Shown piece by piece: positions 62,886 through 64,000 of a stretch of DNA of 64,000 nt (position 1 is its first letter; each line of letters opens with the position of its first letter). The position numbers and the translations under genes are program-made. This DNA comes from Argyresthia goedartella (taxonomy: Eukaryota > Arthropoda > Insecta > Lepidoptera > Argyresthiidae). The notes beneath the pieces were generated by a model. That model was not told the origin of the DNA. It worked only from the letters and a program-made list of their open reading frames with translations, and made no database searches. The DNA is taken from NCBI GenBank assembly GCA_949825045.1, contig OX463818.1, forward strand, positions 34,674,906-34,738,905, in the 5' to 3' direction.

Positions 62886-63300
62886 AATATATGATTATGA
62901 TATGATTAGAAAACGTCATTTCTGCCTCTTCTCTACATTGGACCACTGTGGGAAAAGCAGAGAGCGGCCTTAGCCGCTCTCTGCTTACTGGTACTAAGTA
63001 CTGGATCTTAATCCAGTACTTCGGACCGACATATATTGGCATAGATATTTCAATAGCGCTGACTTTTTTATCAGCTCATTTTTAACATAGTTTTTGAACC
63101 TCTTTTCAGGAAGGATCAATGATTCCTGTGGTATTTTATTGTAGAAGCGAGTACAGTGCCCCATGAATGATGTGCCTACTTTACTTAGTCTAAATATAAC
63201 CTATTTCTATTTCTAGTTTTAATTGCATGTCTATCCCCTACAGCTTTAAATAAAGCTACGTTTTTTCTTACATGCATGATATTCTCGTATATATATATTG
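62886..63300 (-). pseudogene. CR1-type LINE C-terminal fragment
   Basis: On the minus strand: ENIMHVRKNVALFKAVGDRHAIKT near 63290-63220, GHCTRFYNKIPQESLILPE and KNYVKNELIKKSALLKYL, the C-terminal end of the CR1-type RT seen in the other copies, with stops. Two perfect CTTA-loop hairpins occupy its 3' UTR. Confidence 0.6.
62955..63021. repeat. Two consecutive perfect hairpins, both with CTTA loops
   Basis: Stem 1: AAGCAGAGAGCGGC / GCCGCTCTCTGCTT (62955-62986, 14 bp). Stem 2: AAGTACTGGAT / ATCCAGTACTT (62996-63021, 11 bp). Each encloses exactly CTTA. Confidence 0.85.
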
Positions 63301-63456
63301 GCAGGTAACCGTAAGTATATTAATTTCTTTGATTTTTTCTCTAAATGATTCCCTAGCATCTAATTGACGTTATATATGACTTATGTTATGAATAAATACA
63401 GTAGTGACACACATAAGATAGGGATTAGAAATTTTGACTTTGAATCGAGTGCTCAC

Positions 63457-63564
63457 CTGAATTTTGACGTGTACGTAATGGTCGCCGTACCCGAGTTGGT
63501 TGACTCTCTTCATGCCCTTCTGCGAGAGGCGGACGACGGTGTGCGAGGATGTGCCGGGCATTAT
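63457..63564 (-). CDS. l(2)tid: l(2)tid/DNAJA3-like gene, upstream exon
   Basis: 108-nt, 36-codon exon (acceptor cctcttgcag, donor GTGAGC), phase 0 at both ends. It reads IMPGTSSHTVVRLSQKGM then KRVNQLGYGDHYVHVKIQ. This is the DnaJ C-terminal domain II pattern (G-T...xVxRLxxKGM; GYGDHYVHV), directly continuous with VPKSLN in the next exon. The J domain, Gly/Phe and zinc-finger exons must lie beyond the window, at higher coordinates. Confidence 0.7.
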
Positions 63565-64000
63565 CTGCAAGAGGCATATCGTCAAGGCCCGTCTCGTACT
63601 GGCTAGCAGAGGCGATGTTAATATATATATATTATTAAATGTGAACTACCCTTAATTTTTGTTGGTTTGAAAAGGCCGCATAGGTAGCACTGTGGTCACT
63701 TTCAGATTCAACGGACGCCTACTTAGTTGCAAGTGGCAAGGACTTGTTGGGGCCACAAAGGAAAGAAGCTCCCTGCGGTTTCGCATATCATAATATTTAT
63801 GACATACACTGGCCATACACCGGCGTATTGTCTAGTCTGCCACTGCGGGTAAATGATAAGTTATTGTCACTTACAATGTTTTGTATGCATACCACGCGTA
63901 TATATATAAATAAATAAATATTAAGAGAATCTTACAAAAATCTTTTGGCTTGTTTTATGAGTACTAGACGACGATATATTTAATGGAGATAAATACTTAA
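63565..64000. other. tid intron (start), simple repeats only
   Basis: Contains tatatata runs and an AAATA run near 63905-63922. The last 80 bases (ctagacgacgatata, gagataaatactta) resemble the SINE body found near 48640-48690. Confidence 0.4.

Overview
The window reads as lepidopteran (moth or butterfly) nuclear DNA. The reasons are two intron-containing host genes, and a dense load of element types typical of Lepidoptera: CR1/Jockey-type LINEs with short tandem-repeat tails, an RTE-like tail, tRNA-derived SINEs, BEL/Pao and Ty3/gypsy LTR elements, hAT, and many foldback MITEs. There is no bacterial-style gene organisation. Everything here was read by eye; no database was searched.

Region 1-19 kb is a nested stack. 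A MITE (family A) is split by a long minus-strand LINE (LINE-2, about 2603-18644). LINE-2 is itself split by a gypsy element (2893-8499, 4-bp TSD ATAC) and by a BEL/Pao element (BEL-2, 12657-17836, 5-bp TSD TTGTC). The gypsy 5' LTR carries a further CR1-type LINE (about 6902-8135). Both LTR elements are young (few LTR differences), keep gag and integrase sequence, and have lost reverse transcriptase. The gypsy element is a single gag-integrase reading frame with an Arg/Asp-rich insert in place of protease-RT-RNase H, and its LTR carries heat-shock-element-like motifs upstream of a TATA box.

Region 19-24.5 kb is a second decayed minus-strand LINE (LINE-1), again interrupted by a CR1 copy. Region 24.5-32.8 kb is gene-poor: a minisatellite, a GC-rich segment with two CRE-like sites, SINEs, MITEs, a gypsy LTR remnant and a transposase-like remnant.

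From 32.86 kb, four phase-compatible plus-strand exons (32860-32949, 33322-33441, 52031-52245, 55426-55599) read as the 3' part of a divergent two-pore-domain potassium (K2P) channel-like gene. Its 18.6-kb intron holds BEL-1 (34111-40932, two apparently identical 275-bp LTRs, nearly intact coding) inside a CR1 LINE, and a hAT element (42095-47274) split by another LINE, plus MITEs and SINEs.

Converging on it from the right, minus-strand exons at 63457-63564 and 61710-61815 read as the C-terminal part of the mitochondrial DnaJ homologue l(2)tid/DNAJA3. They can be spliced to either of two terminal exons (59688-60091, encoding a possible membrane anchor, or 56295-56485). The rest of 54-64 kb is introns filled with MITE families A, B and D, a 200-bp GC-rich palindrome and LINE/SINE fragments.
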